A model generated the notes under the pieces. It saw only the letters and a list, made by a program, of their open reading frames with translations. It did not search any database and was not told the DNA's origin. DNA of 64,000 nt from Plazaster borealis (Eukaryota > Echinodermata > Asteroidea > Forcipulatida > Labidiasteridae), in assembly GCA_021014325.1 (NCBI GenBank), contig CM037469.1, forward strand, positions 14,264,663 through 14,328,662. The letters run 5' to 3'. A program made the position numbers and the translations under genes. This document shows, piece after piece, positions 45,695 to 57,720 of the stretch; the first letter of the stretch is position 1; the number at the start of each line of letters is the position of its first letter.

Positions 45695-46140
45695 ATCCAA
45701 CCGGATCCACAGTGAAAGTCAGGGAGGATAATCTCGGAGTAAACCTGATCAACAAAATAACACTCCGTCCATCGTATATACAATGACTGGCCAATTCTCA
45801 TTTTCTTACAAAAACTTCAGAAGTTTTTGTAAGAAAATGAGAATGCATGTACGGTGACTCTGTAACTGTGAGCTTCCTAAAAACCAGCGACGGTCCGTAA
45901 TTTATTTCCAAGAAATTGTAATGGTTGCAATCCAACCGGATCCAAAGCCAGGGAGATAATCGCTGAGTCAACCTGATGAACAAAATTACACTTCATCCAT
46001 CGTAAGACTGGCCCATTCTCATTTCCTTACTAACCACCCTACAGAAACTTCTAGTGTACGATAACTCTATAACAGCGAGCTTCCATAATACCAGCGACGG
46101 TCCGTAATTTAATTCTAAGAAATTGTAATGGTTACGATTC
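45695..46140 (+). repeat. ~235-bp tandem duplication containing a perfect 51-nt palindrome
   Basis: Units start at ATCCAACCGG (45695 and 45930) and share AACCTGAT, CACTTCATCCATCG-type, GCGACGGTCCGTAATTTA and AAGAAATTGTAATGGTT. Only unit 1 carries the perfect palindrome at 45794-45844 (25-nt arms, one central base). Confidence 0.85.
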
Positions 46141-46365
46141 CTGGGTTAGGTTTGTCTCATACACTTTGAGGTGCACCACTTATATAATGATGATTTCAAG
46201 ACAATTACAGTCTCAACTTGAGAAGTCTCATAAAACGAATTCTGAAGTTTACCTATATTGAACAGTTTCCCAATTAGCATTCTGATTTATTTCTTAGAAA
46301 AGAGGATTCTTAAAAACGTGTCCTCTGCGTCACTTTGTATGCAAGATAATATTTTTGAATAGTAT

Positions 46366-46732
46366 TTAAAGGCATCGTACACGTTTGGTAATTGTCAAAG
46401 ACCAGTGTTCTCATTTGGTGTATCCCAACATATGCATAAAGCCTGTGAAAATTTGGGCTCAATTGGTCATCGAAGTTGCAAGAAAATGATGAAAGAAAAA
46501 ACACCCTTGTTGTACAAATTTGTGTGCTTTCGGATAGGAATAAAAACTTCTTGTAAGAAGTTTTTATTATTTTAGTGAGAAATTACCTATTTATCAAAAA
46601 CTACGTTACTTCAGAGGGAGTCGTTTCTCACAATGTCTTATACTATCAACAGCTCTCCGTTGCTCGTTACCAAGTCAGTTTTTATGCTAATAAATATTTT
46701 GAGTAATTACCAAACGTGTACGATGCCTTTAA
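46366..46732 (+). mobile_element. Family A MITE, copy 7
   Basis: TTAA at 46366-46369 and 46729-46732; both ends read CATCGTACACG / CGTGTACGATG, the best-matching terminal repeats among the copies. Confidence 0.93.
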
Positions 46733-49079
46733 TACAGCAACCAGAATCCGACGGGTAATTTTAATACATTTTGTCGACTGCAAATTAACATTCGGACATT
46801 TTTTTTGCGTGAAAGCTTCAATTTACATTAAAAAGGAGACTGGCTCGTTCCACTTTTGTTCGAGAATGATACCCATGTGTAGCACTCCAAGGGAAGGCTG
46901 CTGAGCATGAAGGAAGGCACGATCCACCGGTTACTTCAAATTTGCGAGTTTTCTCGGATTGAACAGTAATGCACTTATCTTGCTGCAAGCAAATAATCAA
47001 TGTTACACGGGGATGGATTATGAACGGCACCCATAGGATTTACATCGACGTAAACTAAATGCACGTGGCGATGCCTGCTATACTTATTATACATCCATCC
47101 TACATCAACGACGATCGGGACTGTATACATGTATACACAAAAATACTTGCCTTAAACGCTGTTATTTCTTTGTCGAAAAGATGACGGACGAACGAGTCTA
47201 GGACGACCCGCAACGGCAAGCAGCTGATGGTACAAACATCAACGGTGCGAGTCAAAACTGTTAACGAGTCACAGCTTCCAGCTTCTGAGGTAAAAAACTA
47301 AAGTCCGCTCCAGACCATCACACCATCGTTGCATTTTTTTTAAACCACAGTGCCGCTTTCGTGAATAACACAGAGCCCCCGTTGCTGACGTCGAAATGTT
47401 TTCAAAACGAGAGCCCGGCTTTAAAAAATGCAGTGTAAATGTCCTGCGGGGTTCTGAACGAAGTCAGTCAGCGCGATATTATATTGTTGGTAATCGGTAG
47501 AAAAACGATGACACTCCTTTTTTTTTCCCCAAGCCGAGCAGCAACCTTGGACACTCTAGCTGCCGGGGCGGAAGGTGGGATCAAAACACACTGCTGCTGC
47601 CGCCGTACTATAAAACCGTCTGCATTATACCAGGCACCCTTTCTATTAAAAAAAAACCCACTGCATATAACAAAGAGATCGTGGGTTTTTATACGCGCGA
47701 ACGACCGGGCGCGGGCCGGCCGGGCGTTCTCAGTCGTTGGGTATTTTGAAGCTGTGCAAACAACTTACCAGAAAGAGAGAAAAAAATAGAAATATTGGAG
47801 TGTGTTTGTGCGGGTATACACACATTATGATAAGGGGTCTCCCAAGATATATATCTGAATCAGAGCGGCTGACTGCCACTAATCGACCTCAAAACACTGA
47901 ATCGAAACTGCTTGGTATATACAAACAGGATACTCAAAACGTGACCCGGGAAATATACGTGTCTCTTTGTTTTCTTCAACTGATATAAAATTGCTTCTAA
48001 AATCAAGGGATTGAAATCGTTTTCCAGGTTTTTTGGGGTCGGTGTTATTGTTGTTTGTTTGTTTGTTTGTTTGTTTGTTTGTTTGTTTGTTTGGTTGGTT
48101 GTACGAGGTCACTGCACGACAGTACATCGCGTCAAGGGATAAACTTGTTTATAAAATAATGGTAACATTTTCAATATGCCCAAAATAAGGTAGGACAGCA
48201 TTCTGCGCTTCCGAAGCCATATAAGTCTGTGGTCCGTAAGCGCAGAATTCCGCGGTAAGCAACACAGTATGAAACTGGTCCCCGGTGCTTAGCAGTCGAA
48301 ATGCCGTAAACACTTTATATTGAAACACATTTTGCCAGAGTAGTTATGTTCACTGTAATATTGCACCTATTTTCACTATTTCAAAAATGTGTTTATTTTC
48401 ATTAAATCCAGTCTATTGAACTATGCGCCAATTTTAACCCATACGGAGTCCAGTTAATTGTATCTTAAAACTAATTAGTTTGGATATAAAGCATATATAT
48501 ATATATACATTTGGAACATACAAACAAAAATTATACCATAATCAAGCTCTCAAACAAATATTTCAACTATGTCTGAAAATCCGGTCGTGACAAAATATGA
48601 ATTATTATCTTGTTTCAGAATCTCTTAAATTGTGAAATAATCTTAAACGGAGTGAAAAGATCCAATTTTATCTCATCGTTTTATTTTCTATTAATTAGGC
48701 CTACCTTATTACAGGGTCAGAGCATGGTCAGACTAAACTAGCAAAAAAAACCGTCAGGAATAGTTCCCTTTATCCAAAATGTCTTTCTCCCTTCCGTAAG
48801 GCGGGGCTGTATGCGGATATTAACTAAAAATAATAGCCATGTATTAATTGTATGTTGTGACCTTGCTTTAAAATGGAACAATAGCCAGCCTGGGCTGTGT
48901 GTGTGTGTGTTCATTCGGGCAGAACTAAATAGTGAATATCCAGTCATCCATGACAACATCAACGAGTGTGCGGTATACGTATACATGTATACGTTTTGCA
49001 TAATTTCTGCGAGAAAGCCGGGATCAGTTCGTACGCCATTTTGTGCAAAATGCAAAGTCGCTTCGAAACGCCGTCTCTA
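46733..49079. other. Non-coding; contains a CpG-rich patch that could be a promoter
   Basis: 47560-47740 is markedly CpG-rich for this window (GCGCGAACGACCGGGCGCGG), with ACTATAAAACC nearby. On the minus strand an exon-like stretch ends GCGTTTAAG then GCAAGTATT at about 47151, a possible GC-AG donor. It could be the untranslated first exon and promoter of the BCOR-like gene, 28 kb upstream, but nothing proves it. A (GTTT)n run lies at 48053-48094. Confidence 0.25.
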
Positions 49080-49453
49080 TTAAAGGCATCGTACACGTTT
49101 GGTAATTACTCAAAATATATATTAGCATAAAAACTGACTTGGTAACGAGCAACAGAGAGCTGTTGATAGTATAAAACATTGTGAGGAACGGCTCCCTCTG
49201 AAGTAACGTAGTTTTTGAGAAAGGGGTAATTTCTCACTAAAATAATAAAAACTTCTTGCAAGAAGTTTTTATTCTTATCTGAAAGCACACAAATTTGTAC
49301 AACAAGGGTGTTTTTTCTTTCATCATTTTCTTGCAACTTCGATGACCAATTGAGCCCAAATTTTCACAGGCTTGTTATTTTATGCATATGTTGGGATACA
49401 CCAAGTGAGAACACTGGTCTTTGACAATTAACAAACGTGTACGATGCCTTTAA
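49080..49453 (-). mobile_element. Family A MITE, copy 8
   Basis: TTAA at 49080-49083 and 49450-49453; ends CATCGTACACG and CGTGTACGATG. Confidence 0.93.
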
Positions 49454-50513
49454 GAGTCCGAACCTGAGCATTTTACAAACCTCGCACCAGCGTGGTTTCA
49501 ATAATTGACTAACCTCCGTCGATGGACGAGTCATTGGGTTCGAATTCTACCCATGCTGACCACGGAAGCGACCCGATGAGACGCTTAAAAACTGACCCTA
49601 TTAATAAACGTGATAACAATCTTAATTCAACGGATGCCATTGGCGTTTGGTCGCGGTCACGTATACGTCTCTCATCGGACGTTCAAACGAGCCGTTCCCT
49701 TCACGGTGTGTAACCGCGTTTAAGTATTTATAACCTAAAAAACGATTTGAGACAAGGCTATACCTATTAATGATGATAGGGCTGAATTACTTAATCCACT
49801 TCTTTTTAACATAAACTGACAAGATAATTTTTAGTCTATTTTTAAATAAAAACATTTAGAGATATCGTTGTCCGAAAAGGCTTAAAAGTATTAAGCTTAA
49901 CTCCTTGCAGTTTTTTTAACCCCCAAATCTGGTCCAAAAAGCCCATTTTAAAATTTTTGCCAAACAAATTAAGACTAAAGAGTCACATAAGATTCCGAAA
50001 CGCAGCCAACTTTTGACCATAATTGCTTCATAATTTTAAAGCAAGTTCTTTTGACCATACATGCCTAATTATATTTCAAAGCCAGTTCTATTGCGAGATC
50101 ATTTATTTTTATACCATAAGTTTCGGGGTACCTTTTCATTTAAATCAACCTCAGGCCTCTCAATCTAATTGTTGATAAATCTACAAATGACCAATTCCAA
50201 AATAAATAATTATCAAATGTCTCCACAGCGTTCCTATACAACCCCTTCATTTAACAAACAAAAACACACATAGAATATTGCATCTTTTTAGTATTTATTT
50301 ATAGTTATCTCAAAATGAAAAAGCACCACTGCCGAGCGCCATATCGTATTGTGTATATAAATCAATAATGGTTGTTGCAGAAGAACTAGGAATATTGCCT
50401 GGCTCTTTTGTTACACCAGGAAAGCTTTCTGTCCCTTTACGCTCCTTGAACTGTTTTATCGATTTTCACTTTTATTGATATAGCAATAATGATACCTTGC
50501 TGTATGGTTTGCA
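49454..50513. other. Non-coding sequence
   Basis: AT-rich; a TTGACCATA..GCCAGTTCTATTG / GCAAGTTCTTTTGACC near-duplication at 50010-50095. No gene. Confidence 0.5.
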
Positions 50514-50887
50514 TTAAAGGCACTGAACACGTTTGGAAATTGTCAAAGACCAGTGTTCTCACTTGGTGTGTCCCAACATATGCATAAAATAACAAGCCTG
50601 TGAAAATTTGGGCTCAGTTGGTCATCGAAGTTGCAAGAAAATTATGAAAGAAAAACAACCTTGTTGTACAAATTTGTGTGCTTTCAGATTGGAATAAAAA
50701 CTTCTTGCAAGAAGTTTTTTATTATTTTTGTGAGAATATACCTCTTTCTCACAAACTACGTTATTTCAGAGGGAGTCGTTTCCTACAATGTTTTTTACTA
50801 TCAACAGCTCTCCGTTGCTTGTTACCAAGTGAGTTCTTATGCTGATATTTGTTTTGAGTCATTACCAAACGTGTATGATACCTTTAA
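50514..50887 (+). mobile_element. Family A MITE, copy 9
   Basis: TTAA at 50514-50517 and 50884-50887. Its internal hairpin ACTTCTTGCAAGAAGT is intact. Confidence 0.92.
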
Positions 50888-51085
50888 AGCAGCGGTTTTG
50901 ATATCATATTTAGCTCATTTGACGTCACACATGACAACGGGGTGGTGGCTGCATTGGGTTTTTTGCCCGGTGGGGGCGTGCTCCAATGTCGCTCGCACAG
51001 TGAACTTTTTTAACAAACACTCAGTTTCATCAGATGCATTTTTTGATGTTCTCGTTTTCCTTTCCACTAGGGAGACAGAGGCCCT

Positions 51086-51400
51086 TTTCGAATCCAGGGC
51101 TTTGGCTTTGCTTTCAGCTTCAGGCTACTTCCTCACGTCTGGATCCCTGAACGCATAGCACGCGTATAGTCAAAACAACTGAGGGGCCTAGCTAGCCTGA
51201 GCCGAATCTGAAGCCGAAGCCGTGGATTCGTAAACGCCCATAGGGCGTTCACGAAACGGAGGCTCAGGCTTAGGCTTCAGGCTCCGTTCTCTCGTCTGAA
51301 TCCCTGAACGCATAGCACGCGGATAGTCAAAGCAACTGAGGGGCCTAGCTAGCTGAACCGAATCCGAAGTCGAAGCCGTGGATTCGTAAACGCCCAGAGA
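51086..51400. repeat. Tandem/foldback GGCTTCAGGCT repeat
   Basis: Two direct units (about 51086-51230 and 51258-51400) share ATCCCTGAACGCATAGCACGC, CAACTGAGGGGCCTAGCTAGC and GCCGTGGATTCGTAAACGCCC. Each unit is itself an imperfect foldback. Confidence 0.8.
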
Positions 51401-53007
51401 CTGACAGCCCCAATAGTCAGATCCCCTCGTTCATGCCCAGTAACTCAATTGTCATTATTGTGTATAAGCAGGCAACCCAACAAAGATGGCCGTCCATTAC
51501 GCGACGAGGGCCCGCAGTGCCACTCGAATTTAAGTGTAACTGTTTGTTTCGCCGCACGTATCTTCCAAATATCTGGCATACCACATCTTCCAGGGTGTTT
51601 CCATGGCGACCGTTGCCTGGTTACTGATTAGAGCATTGATGAGATCACCATTGTGTTAAGGGGACATTTACATAACGTCATTGGGTCTCGCAGGAAACCG
51701 GCGTCAATACAATTTAAATGAAAAAGCAACAACGTTTAAAAATAAACACTGTTATCGAGATCATTGTTAGTCCGAACTTCATATTGCCCATCGCAGCCAG
51801 GGTAGATGCTAAATTTCCCATAATGTCAATAAATTGAATTCCTTTCTGAAAACAACAAACCTCCGATAATTTTTTATATAAAATAGCTACACTCCAAAAG
51901 ACCAAATTAATTCTAAGGCCTATTTTGACGCAAAGGTATTTCTTTTTAAAGGATCGTTATGAATGACAGTCATAGTATAACTGCATGATTATCGTGTTGT
52001 TCACTCAAGAAACATAACTGCAGATGCACAAAATAAAATAAAAAGGTTTTTACAGAATTGTTGAAAAGCCAAATTTGGTGTGGATGATTTTGACCAGTTG
52101 TTCGTTAAACTTTAATTCAAAAGCTTGTTTTAACATTTCGCCTTACACTTTATTTTTTGTTTTACAATTTTTAAAGAGTTTTGTCCTATAATGCATCTTA
52201 GTTCTTGCACCAATTGGCACCAGCGCTGAAACTAGGGTAACATTTTAGGAGGGGGTGGGCACAAGGAGGTGCACCTTTTTTTTCTTTCTAGGGGGGCACT
52301 TCCGGCCAATTTAAAATTTACTTTCCGTTTGTCTTTCTCTTAAACAAGCCTCTTTTCAGCACCCGTGTTGTGCCATTTACTATTATTTGTTATAAGATAA
52401 TCTGACGTGTGTGTAGAAACAAACAAGTTGCGTGTAAATGACGATCAGAGCATAGGCCCCCCTACCGATCGAAACGTTGAGTCGTTAACCACCGGTTCTG
52501 TTCAGAACCAACTCTACTCAAAAGAGATATTCACACGGTGTTACCGCAAACCTCTGTTAGTGCGTGGAAAAAACTGTTTTTAAAAACATTTAAACTATCA
52601 CATTATAGCTTAGAAAATGTAACCAAAAGTCCAGATTTCAAATAGGGGACACTCGGGGGCACGGACCTCAACTGTGGGGCACGCCCCCCCCCTTAGTTAC
52701 GCCACTGATAGCCGGTAATAAGCAACCATATTGAAGCTCAGGAGTTTTACCGTAAACTGTTGAACGTCCGGACATTATATAAATCGCACAAACCAGGAGG
52801 CTGACCGACTTTAAACGCTGATTGCGCTTTGCTAACCGTTTGTTGTCCACGTCTTCACGATCATAAAAAAAAGAAGAAGTTGGTTTTCGATTTCGCCATG
52901 TCCGTGCCGAACACTCGCGGTACGATCGAGCACGGTGATCTAGCTCCTACGGGTCCAACCACCGTCACAGCTGGATAGCTAGACAGGTCTCGATTCATGG
53001 GTGAAAC
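51401..53007. other. Non-coding sequence with a Penelope-like remnant
   Basis: 52462-52530 reads CGATCGAAACGTTGAGTCG, then GGTTCTGTTCAGAACC and CAAAAGAGATAT, the 3' half of the hammerhead-like repeat. Otherwise no recognised feature. Confidence 0.5.
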
Positions 53008-53286
53008 CAAACCTCGTCCCCAAGGTGTGTCGAACAGTACGAGGTTGACCGCTCTCTCACCCTGGTATTGAATCATGTGCATATCCAAAAATGTTGGATA
53101 CGTATGCAAATAAGAATAGTCTGGCTGTGAACATGGTGAATACTGAATGAGTACAACTTGGCATGTTTACGTTAGACTTTTGTACACCAGTCGTTGTCCA
53201 ATCAGGGTCCAAGTAAGGATTTTCCCTCCCAGGGTTTACTATTGTAAACATGGTTGGAAATAAAGTAAACCATGGGGACGAGGTTG
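53008..53286 (+). mobile_element. 279-bp MITE, Mutator-like, copy 3
   Basis: CAAACCTCGTCCCCAAGG to GGGGACGAGGTTG. Exact 9-bp duplication GGGTGAAAC at 52999-53007 and 53287-53295. Confidence 0.93.
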
Positions 53287-53295
53287 GGGTGAAAC

Positions 53296-54034
53296 ATAAA
53301 CGAACGGAAATGTGCGGGCCAAGAAGATATCCCACCGGCTAACTTGTCATTTGCTGAATGTTGAACTTTATATAACGAGTTAATTTTAAAGACGACGTGC
53401 CCCTCTAACGATCGGATCAATCAGGGAATAAAATAACAGGCAGTAGAATCAATGTCAACAGCAAAATACAAAATAACTGATGCGGCGTCAGCTGTCATTG
53501 AAATTTAACTTGCAGTTTTATATTAATTTATGAAATTATCCAAATACAGCAATCGATCTCATTTTTCTCAAAAATGAAACATGCTTTAGGTTGGAACTTT
53601 ACAATGATAATTGCGTTTAGTACAATCCTGATTGAACAAAGACAGTGAGCGGCAGCAGAAACAAGATGTTCAAGCCATCACTGTGTGCTCACTTTCGGTA
53701 CCTTACGGAGCCCAAGGACAAAAACAACAAAGGGAAAATAAAAGGTATCCACATGGAAATTCTAAAGACCGGGATGCTCCACAAGGAAATTTGTGTACAA
53801 AGTCTATGGGAAACTGTTAAGTGCAGGGACAAAGGAAAGAACAAAAGAATGCAATTTTCAAGATCGATGACAGCAGTTGTGTGAAGCCGCAACGCTGTAC
53901 CGTACATTATCTTGATTCAAAACATTAAGAGCAGTAGACTGCAGAAGCGGGTCTATAATACAAACATTTCAAATTATTCAACTCTAAGAAAGAAAGCAAT
54001 TTTGCCAACATTACCAATCCTGCTCAGAATATTA
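53296..54034. other. Non-coding; includes a dispersed repeat at 53749-53846
   Basis: The repeat matches the minus strand of 25288-25388. About 53375-53425 shows a family F end remnant (GACGACGTGCCCCTC, CGATCGGATCA). Short frames in this stretch are open on both strands and unsupported. Confidence 0.5.
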
Positions 54035-54804
54035 CTACACTCTAAAATCACGGTTCAGAATATTGATCCGGATCCGGGTCCCCGGTGGGGCCTGAACCAT
54101 TTCTGGGTCAGTGTGACCTGGAATATGTGTCAAAATGACCCTGAGTTATTCAATATATCATCAAGGCCCTGTCTGTCATTCATTCTTAAAAATAAAAATA
54201 AACCTCCCGGGTCAGAATTGAACCGGATCCGGATCCCCAGTGACGCTTGACCCATTCTGGGTCAGTATGACCCATTTCTGGATCAGTGTGACCCGGAATC
54301 TGTGTCAAAATGACCCAGAATTATTCAATATATCATCAAGGCCCTGTCTGTCATTCATTCTATAAAAAAAAAAACCTCCCGGGTCAGAATTTAACCGGAT
54401 CCGGATCCCCAGTGGGGCTTGACCCATTCTGGGTCAGTATGACCCATTTCTGGGTCAGTGTGACCCGGAATCTGTGTCAAAATGACCCAGAAATATTCAA
54501 TATATCATCAAGGCCCTGTCTGTCATTCATTCTATAAAACAAAAACCTCCCGGGTCAGAATTGACCCGGATCCCGGATCCCAGGAAGCCTGACCCATTTC
54601 TGGGTCAGTCTGACCCGGAAAGTGGTTTTAAAAATTGGATTTTTGAACTCGGATTGTGTGTCGGTTTGACTCTTTTCTGGGTCATTTCGACACATATTCC
54701 AGGTCATACTGACCCAGAAATAGGTCATACTGACCCAGAAATGGGTCAGGCCCCACGAGACCCAGAATCCGGGTCAACTCTGACCTGGGAGTTTTTAGAG
54801 TGTA
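54035..54804. mobile_element. Family E element, internally amplified (770 bp)
   Basis: Ends TACACTCTAAAA and TTTTTAGAGTGTA are intact. The left half is repeated as 172-175 bp tandem units; ATTCAATATATCATCAAGG starts at 54148, 54323 and 54495. The repeated unit carries CATCAAGGCCCTGTCT, also found just outside the right end at about 54819. Confidence 0.88.
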
Positions 54805-55392
54805 TGAGAAGCAATATGCATCAAGGCCCTGTCTCTAAACAAGAATCGTACCCCCAGCAAGACAGTGTTACATCCATCACAGTCGATCCCAGGCATTACC
54901 TCAAGTATCCGTTGTAAAATACAATACCTTGTTTTCAACTATCGGTGTCGTTTGCATGCAATTAATGATTGAGTGCCATTCATCGTACAGTTGTTTTTCA
55001 TATAATTGCCATGGACGGGGTTGAGCCCCATTGTAGATGTAATTGAAACCATTTCATGTGTACAATTGCTGGTCACGGAAAGCTACGAGCATTACATTAA
55101 TCATAGAGCAAGGACCAGAGTGCTCTATGCATTAATAGGCCCCAACACGAACAATAAACCCAGTTATGCTATAGCTGTGAAAATCATTACATGTAAATGT
55201 ACTATAATAAAGCATGACCTACAATGACGTGAGTGGAGTAGATTCAAATGTGTTTATCATACCAAGAACCAGCCAAAAGACGATGCCAATTACCGGGAGT
55301 GTAGAATCCCGCTATGTTGGGAGTCCTTTGCGACTGGCAATGACGCTGATTATAGATCAGGTCGTTCGCTACCACGAAATTCGGGCTCAATC
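54805..55392. other. Non-coding sequence
   Basis: Apart from the CATCAAGGCCCTGTCT word at about 54819 no feature is recognised. Confidence 0.5.
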
Positions 55393-55732
55393 TTAAAGGC
55401 ACTGACACGTTTGATAATTGTCAAAGACCAGTATTCTCACTTGGTGTATCCCAACATATGCATAAAATAACAAACCTGTGAAAATTTGGGCTCAATTGGT
55501 CATCGAAGTTGCAAGAAAGTAATGAAAGAAAAACAAATTTTTGTCTGTTTCAGATGCCTGAAAAAGGCTTCAGGCCTGAAGTCTTTTTCAGATTCAAATA
55601 TTTTAGTGAGAATTTACCTCTTTCTATAAAAACTACGTTACTTCAGAGGGAGTCTTTTTTTTCACAATGTCTTATAAGTTTTGGTGCTAATGTATTTTCT
55701 GAGTAATTACCAAACGTGTCCAGTGCCTTTAA
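55393..55732 (+). mobile_element. Family A MITE, copy 10, variant centre
   Basis: TTAA at 55393-55396 and 55729-55732. The usual CTTGCAAGAAG hairpin is replaced by GGCTTCAGGCCTGAAG, and about 30 bp before the right end are deleted. Confidence 0.9.
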
Positions 55733-56212
55733 GTTACGTCTTGGCTTTGGTTCTGGGTTAGACTTCGTCCGCCATTTTGTGGCCCCGCGCCAATAATGTG
55801 CATGTCTTAAAATAATAACATGCCGAGAAAGCCCAAAACGTAGGTCAAAAACGAGGTTTTGGGAAAGGACCCTAGAATTTGAGGTGGCACGCTGCAACTA
55901 CACCGTTTTTTATTGCATCGTTAAAAAAAAAAAAACTATGGACTTCACGACTTATCATGGGTCATGGCTGCTCCTTTGAATTTGTTATACGAGTTATGCT
56001 ATCTATTGCGATAAACACATGTATGCAGGGACATAAGATTATGGCTGCAGTCAGAAAACGCAACCATAATCTCGGTCAACCGAAACCTTCAAAGTAAATT
56101 CGGTCATGCTATAGGCGTGGGTATTATTTTAATTAACAAGCTATCACACAATATGGTGTCATTTTTCCTGGAGTGACGTGTACCTGATGGGGTCACTCGG
56201 GTGAAGTCCTGG
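55733..56212. other. Non-coding sequence
   Basis: A CCGCCATTTTGTGGCC segment at about 55770 and a poly-A run near 55925. No gene. Confidence 0.5.
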
Positions 56213-57227
56213 GCCAATTCCATAGAGCTGCTTAATATAAATAAATAAAAAGTAGCTAAGCACACTAACCTATGCTTATCAGAGTAACGTTACCAGCCAA
56301 ACCACCATGTCATATGTGCAATTTGTGAATGGTATCCTACTCATTTCTGATTAGCAGACAACACAACAAACCTTTACTTGACAGAGTAAGGTCACCAGCC
56401 AACTACCATGTCACATGTACAATTTGTGACTGGTATCCTGCACATTTCTGCTTAGCAGACAATTGTTTAGGGATATTGTCTGCATAAGCACAACAGACAT
56501 AAACAAGAGTAAGGTTACCAGCCAAACTAACATGTCACATGTACAATTTGTGACTGGCATCCTACTCATTTCTGCTTAGCAGACAACACAACGTGTGTGG
56601 CGTGTCGTGGCCGAGCGGATAAGAACACCGAACTCAAGCTCTGGTGTTTCTGATCAGCAGAGTGTGGGTTCGAATCCCAGTCGTGACACTTGTGTCCTTA
56701 AGCAAGACACTTAACCACATGCTTCGTCCTTCGGATGGGACGTAAAGCCGTTGGTCCCGTGTACTAGGACTGGTAGTGCACGTAAAAGAACCCAGAACAC
56801 TTATCGTGGAAGAGTAGGGGTTTAACCCCGGTGTTTCTGGTTCACATTGCAAGCACCCTTATTTACAGGTTTCCTCAGGCTTGCGAGCTACAGTGATTAA
56901 GTTCACTTGTGAGGCATCCTTGGTTTCATTACCAGAAATATATAATAATAATAATAACAAACCTATACTTGACAGAGTAAGGTTACCAGCCAAACTACTA
57001 TGTCACATGTGCAATTTGTGACTGCTCATTTCTGCTTAGCAGACAATTGTTGAGGGATATTGTCTGCATAAGCACAACAAACATAAACAAGAGTAAGGTT
57101 ACCAGCCAAACTAACATGTCACATGTACAATTTGTGACTGGTATCCTGCTCAATCTGCTTAAGCAGACAATATTGTTTAGTGACATTGTCTGCTTTTAAG
57201 CAGCTCTTTGAAATTTGGCCCAGGCTA
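56213..57227. repeat. Tandem array of ~130-150 bp ACCAGCC/CTGCTTAGCAGAC units
   Basis: Starts CCATAGAGCTGCTTAA and ends TTAAGCAGCTCTTTGAAATTT. In between, GAGTAAGGTTACCAGCCAAAC and ATTTGTGACTGGTATCCT recur about five times. The array is split by the SINE at 56593-56957. Confidence 0.88.
56593..56957 (+). mobile_element. tRNA-derived SINE, full length
   Basis: Head with box A (TGGCCGAGCGG) and box B (GGTTCGAATCC), long variable arm of Ser/Leu type, body GTGTCCTTAAGCAAGACACTT, and an AATAATAATAA tail. Array sequence resumes directly after the tail, so it inserted into the array. Confidence 0.9.
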
Positions 57228-57720
57228 GGTCAAATAAAGACCTGAGCAGGATTTAGGATCTTCTACTACGCTACGGATTAGTGTCTTAACCTTCCTGCAA
57301 CCGGACCCCAGATAAATTCCCGATCCGGATTGCGTGTTTAGTTACACAACGAACTCCTCACAGCCAGTCTGCCCGAAGGACGTAGTTAAATCCTTCTATA
57401 GGCACGCTTCAAGGTATTACGGGTCCCCCGATGAAGGAAGGAAATTGTCCTTCCTCCACTGCCCCCCCCCCCCAAAAAAAAGTAATCCCCAATAGAATGT
57501 CTTCACGATCTATTGAAGAAGAAGTCAATACGAAAAGGGACTCATACTGCAACCATGAAACAAACTTAATTAGATGGTTCACATCTACGCCACAATTAAA
57601 TTGAAGGTGGAAGTTTCAAATCTTGTTTTACATAATTTGAAAGCCATGGGGCTTTCAAGGGTATAATTAACATATCCAGAATATTTTGTAATAATCATAT
57701 CACTTTGAATTTGTTTTCTG
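57228..57720. other. Non-coding sequence
   Basis: Contains a C10-A8 homopolymer pair near 57465. No gene or element recognised. Confidence 0.5.

Noticed and set aside
45298..45801. 167-codon minus-strand frame
   Set aside because: No domain; it overlaps a tandem duplication and degraded foldback; composition like the surrounding non-coding DNA.
50631..51158. 175-codon plus-strand frame
   Set aside because: The first half is family A MITE sequence and the same peptide recurs in other MITE copies; the rest has no domain.
56593..56690. Functional tRNA-Ser or tRNA-Leu gene
   Set aside because: The tRNA-like head is followed by a body shared with 7170-7542 and 4794-5095 and by an AT-rich tail, so it is a SINE.
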